Source: Dermacentor variabilis
Taxonomy: Eukaryota > Arthropoda > Arachnida > Ixodida > Ixodidae
DNA length: 64,000 nucleotides
Reading direction: 5' to 3'
Assembly: GCF_050947875.1 (NCBI RefSeq)
Contig: NC_134573.1
Span: 34,059,615 to 34,123,614, forward strand
Part shown: piece after piece, positions 63,299-64,000 of the stretch
How positions within the stretch are numbered: position 1 is the first letter of the stretch
Layout: the number at the start of each line of letters is the position of its first letter
Notes under the pieces: generated by a model
Databases searched by the model: none
The model's input: the letters and a program-made list of their open reading frames with translations, nothing else
Told to the model about the DNA's origin: nothing
Program-made: the position numbers and the translations under genes

Positions 63299-64000
63299 AT
63301 GGTTAGCGATGATTGCGAATCGCTTGTGGTTGAGTGTGACGGCCTGCTTCTTGCTGTCCTGTACCGTCCACCTGCAGTTAGTGTGAATATTTTTTTGCAA
63401 ACTGTTGAAAAGGTCCTGGAGCACAGCTTGTTGTTGAAAGTGCCAGTGTTACTCATTGGTGACTTTAATATTGACCTCCTTCTTGAGAACTCTCATAAAT
63501 ATGGCCTACTAGATGTTATTCACTCTTATGGCTGTCGGCATTTAATCGAGGTGCCAACAAGAATTAATGTCGAAACAAGTACACTGTTAGACTTGTATAT
63601 AACGAACCATTTAGGTGATGAAATGGTCTCAGGCATATTATCTAGCGGCATCAGTGACCACTTACCAATCTTTTGCATTATACCGCGCTCTAACCATCGT
63701 ATTGTTTCGCAGAATGGGAAAGAAGCTAGAGTAAGAAAAATAGGTGACAATAACATCACGAAGTTCCAGGAGCTTGTAACTAATACCGATTGGAGTGTAA
63801 TAGAGAGAGAACAAAATGTTGACGAGGCTTACAGTAAGCTTTTAGCACTCTTTAAAGAAATTTACGACACTTGCTTCCCACTAGAAACGCGCAAAACGCA
63901 CCGAAAAATTAGAAAGCCTTGGGTCTCCTACGAGCTATATAAAGAAATTGAACGCCGTAAGAAGTTATTTGAAACATTCATTAAATCGAAAGATCCACAC
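63299..64000 (+). pseudogene. LINE A ORF2, endonuclease C-terminal part, open to the window edge
   Basis: From ATG 63299 the plus frame has 234 codons without a stop and runs off the right edge. It contains AVLYRPPAVSVNIFLQTVEK, VLLIGDFNIDLLLENSHKYG (catalytic Asp), TLLDLYITNH and SSGISDHLPIFC (catalytic His). A charged linker toward the RT follows (RKIRKPWVSYELYKEIERRK). Upstream a TAG and a frameshift separate it from the N-terminal endonuclease part. The RT, if present, is outside the window. Confidence 0.82.

Larger units (their letters stand above)
62848..64000 (+). mobile_element. LINE A continued: ORF1 C-terminus and ORF2 start
   Basis: After LINE B the sequence resumes with the missing ORF1 end (LLVRKRHRDRAIRIQSEDDL, stop near 62926). 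ORF2 follows from ATG 62959. Sequence continues past the window edge. Confidence 0.75.

Overview
The window is eukaryotic and almost certainly from a hard tick (Ixodidae). It contains a tRNA-derived SINE matching the tick Ruka type, Penelope-like elements with GIY-YIG endonucleases, several APE-type LINEs, Ty3/Gypsy LTR elements, MITEs and long AT/TA/CA microsatellites. No bacterial genes, operons or CRISPR were seen. The only good candidate for host coding sequence is one small terminal exon (23295-23441), which resembles the C-terminus of a glycosyl hydrolase family 18 (chitinase-like) protein and is followed by a poly(A) signal.

Layout. 1-~4234: the 5' part of a Gypsy element on the minus strand. 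Its gag-protease-integrase frame is open for 1076 codons and runs off the left edge; one LTR is present. 4668-9008: two Penelope-like copies head to head, one split by a 1.4 kb TIR transposon with an 8-bp target duplication. 9.0-24.8 kb: mostly non-coding mosaic with a three-copy dispersed repeat, a long-TIR foldback element with 11-bp duplications, a TTAA-flanked MITE, a solo LTR, a hAT-like element and the GH18-like exon. 24.8-27.06 kb: a decayed LINE. 27066-34936: a Gypsy element with both LTRs, split by a 1.9 kb RNase H-bearing LINE. 37833-44362: a second Gypsy element related to the first, inserted into a LINE. 44.4-50 kb: a minus-strand LINE with an esterase-like ORF1, split by a second copy of the solo LTR. 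50494-53538: a third Penelope-like element flanked by inverted copies of its own 3' end and carrying the SINE. 53.5-54.5 kb: a decayed Gypsy RT. 54.5-64 kb: a truncated LINE (minus), then a PHD-type LINE (plus) interrupted by a nearly full-length CR1-like LINE.

Three points stand out. (1) The two related Gypsy elements (1-3.6 kb and 37.8-44.4 kb) carry integrase upstream of reverse transcriptase, the unusual Gmr1-like order, while the third (27-35 kb) has the normal order. (2) Three different LINEs have tandem ~290-310 bp units upstream of ORF1 with a shared GGCAGC-rich core, resembling mammalian L1 promoter monomers. (3) Nesting can be read base by base: removing the inserted sequences restores target duplications and, in several cases, reading frames, giving a relative insertion chronology.
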